DNA from: JANQQJ01 sp046290575
GTDB taxonomy: Bacteria; Pseudomonadota; Alphaproteobacteria; SMXS01
Length of the DNA stretch: 64,000 nucleotides
Reading direction: 5' to 3'
Assembly (NCBI GenBank): GCA_046290575.1
Contig: JBKAGX010000008.1
Coordinates: forward strand, 62,001 to 126,000
Below, in pieces: positions 62,812 through 64,000 of this stretch (position 1 is the first letter of the stretch; each line of letters starts with the position of its first letter). Made by a program: the position numbers and the translations under genes. The notes below the pieces were generated by a model. That model had not been told where the DNA came from. It saw only the letters and a program-made list of their open reading frames with translations, and did not search any database.

Positions 62812-63771
62812 GTGCAAAATATTGAAAAAATTTATGATTATGCGCCTACAGAAGAGCGTTTTATGGATGCAGTCGTTGACGGGTTGAGCCAGGACCAGAA
62901 GCAGCTACCGTGCAAATTCTTCTACGATGCCGAGGGATCGAAGCTGTTCGATGCAATCTGCGAGCTTGATGAGTATTATCCCACGCGGACTGAGTTGGGG
63001 TTGCTGCAGAACCATTGCGGCGAGATTTCTGATCTGATCGGGCCTGGCGCCGAATTGATCGAATTCGGCTGCGGGTCGCTACAGAAAATCAGGATACTGC
63101 TGGCGGCGATGGACACGCCGGCGGGCTTTGTGCCGATAGATATCTCCCGCGAGCATCTGTTGCTGTCCGCAGAAGACCTTGCAGCAGAGTTTCCGGCGCT
63201 GTCGATCCGGCCGGTCGTGGCTGACTACACCCAGCCGCTCGATCTGCCGGTGCAGGATAATGTTGCCAAGCGTGTCGGTTTCTTTCCGGGCTCGACCATC
63301 GGCAATTTCACCCGCGAAGAAGCGGTGCGCTTTTTGAAAGTTGTGGCCGGTATCCTTGGGCGGGGTGGTGAATTGCTTATCGGTGTCGATTTGAAGAAAG
63401 ACACTGCCATTCTCAACGCCGCCTACAATGACCAAAAAGGTGTTACGGCCGCGTTCAATCTGAACATTCTGGAGCGGATCAACCGGGAACTAGGCGGCGA
63501 TTTCGACATCGATGCCTTTCGGCATAATGCTTTTTATGCGAGTGATCAGGGGCGAATTGAAATGCATATCGAAAGCCTTAAGGATCAAACGGTTAAGATC
63601 AATGGCTCAAGTTTTGATTTCGAATCGGGCGAGACCATTCATACGGAGAACTCTCACAAATATGGCGTTGAGGAATTCGTCCGCCATGCAGGTATGGCCG
63701 GGTTCGTGCCCGTGCAGACCTGGACCGATGAGAAAAAGCTGTTTTCGATCCACTATCTCCGCGTTTCCTGA
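62812..63771 (+). CDS. egtD: L-histidine N-alpha-methyltransferase EgtD
   Basis: 319 residues from a GTG start. Trimethylates histidine to hercynine, the first step of ergothioneine synthesis. Family patterns: PCKFFYDAEGSKLFDAICEL, LIEFGCGSLQKIRILL (SAM site), VPIDISREHLLLSAEDLA, FFPGSTIGNFTREEAVRFL and LDEYYPTRTE. The stop overlaps the next ATG (TGATG), so they are translationally coupled. Confidence 0.95.
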   Translation: MQNIEKIYDYAPTEERFMDAVVDGLSQDQKQLPCKFFYDAEGSKLFDAICELDEYYPTRTELGLLQNHCGEISDLIGPGAELIEFGCGSLQKIRILLAAMDTPAGFVPIDISREHLLLSAEDLAAEFPALSIRPVVADYTQPLDLPVQDNVAKRVGFFPGSTIGNFTREEAVRFLKVVAGILGRGGELLIGVDLKKDTAILNAAYNDQKGVTAAFNLNILERINRELGGDFDIDAFRHNAFYASDQGRIEMHIESLKDQTVKINGSSFDFESGETIHTENSHKYGVEEFVRHAGMAGFVPVQTWTDEKKLFSIHYLRVS

Positions 63772-64000
63772 TGGCGACGTTCGACGTCGCCCGCGCCCGC
63801 CGCGAGACGCCCGGTTGTGAAGGCCGCATTCATCTGAACAATGCCGGGGCATCCCTTATGCCCCAGCCCGTGGTGCAGGCGATCAAGGGTCACATTGATC
63901 TGGAAGCCGTAACCGGTGGCTATGAAGCGGCAGCTATTAAGGCTGATGCGCTTGAGGGTGTCTATCGATCCGCCGCGCGGCTTGTCGGCGGTCAAGCCGA
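63771..64000 (+). CDS. Class V aminotransferase, EgtE-like (cut by window edge)
   Basis: The first 76 codons only. Begins MATFDVARARRETPGCEGR, then HLNNAGASLMPQPVVQAIKG, the N-terminus of PLP-dependent class V aminotransferases/cysteine desulfurases. In this operon it probably does the last ergothioneine step, cleaving the C-S bond of the sulfoxide (EgtE role). The PLP lysine lies outside the window, so the assignment depends on context. Confidence 0.75.
   Translation, partial: MATFDVARARRETPGCEGRIHLNNAGASLMPQPVVQAIKGHIDLEAVTGGYEAAAIKADALEGVYRSAARLVGGQA

Noticed and set aside
1..64000. CRISPR arrays, insertion sequences, prophage structural genes
   Set aside because: No regularly spaced repeats, transposase motifs or capsid/tail genes were seen.

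Overview
The window reads as chromosomal DNA of an alphaproteobacterium. Evidence includes the run rne-amiC-mrcA-prfB, an RNase E with an acidic insertion in its S1 domain, a two-domain GlnE, a bactofilin beside an M23 peptidase, a non-discriminating type AspRS, and many short convergent or overlapping genes. I cannot place it at genus level. Long antisense open frames are common and look like a by-product of GC-rich codon usage.

Layout. 1-7.2 kb: RNase E (cut by the window edge), then divergently amiC, the class A penicillin-binding protein and prfB; prfB carries a programmed +1 frameshift. 7.2-14.6 kb, minus strand: a tight run glnE, bcp, MmgE/PrpD, DUF455 ferritin-like, M23 peptidase, bactofilin. 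14.7-25.9 kb: an AsmA-like envelope protein, a small exported DUF6491-like protein, tyrS, anmK, rnd, aspS, a methyltransferase and a hydrolase-OsmC fusion. 25.9-36.6 kb: accessory metabolism (CaiB/BaiF CoA-transferase, two alpha/beta hydrolases, an SDR), a VapBC-type toxin-antitoxin pair, a solute-binding protein without permeases, a glycosyltransferase, and a cupin/ferritin-like fusion. 37-43.9 kb: a small exported protein with three Cys-rich decapeptide repeats followed by a His-rich DUF6969-like protein, then a thioredoxin-fold protein, a membrane adenylate cyclase, a Baeyer-Villiger-type monooxygenase and a sulfotransferase. 43.9-45 kb: a scar of three gene fragments around an intact AAC(3)-I family acetyltransferase. 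45.3-47.7 kb: a two-gene DUF1611/PLP-racemase operon.

Genomic island. About 47.78 to 61.26 kb is an integrated element at the 3' end of a tRNA-Ser(UGA) gene. A 15-bp direct repeat of the tRNA 3' end marks the far boundary, and a short hairpin with a T-run, probably the original tRNA terminator, now lies about 13.5 kb away beside that repeat. The tRNA-proximal end holds a tyrosine integrase, an AlpA-type regulator and a protein with family A polymerase palm motifs. The cargo is a single-chain restriction-modification-helicase enzyme (Type ISP-like), a second PD-(D/E)xK protein 6 bp downstream of it, a zinc-ribbon protein and two exported proteins of unknown function.

After the tRNA, egtB-egtD and a class V aminotransferase form an ergothioneine operon that runs off the right edge. 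The best candidates for undescribed biology are the Cys-repeat/DUF6969 pair, the ISP enzyme with its extra nuclease, and the polymerase-like island protein.
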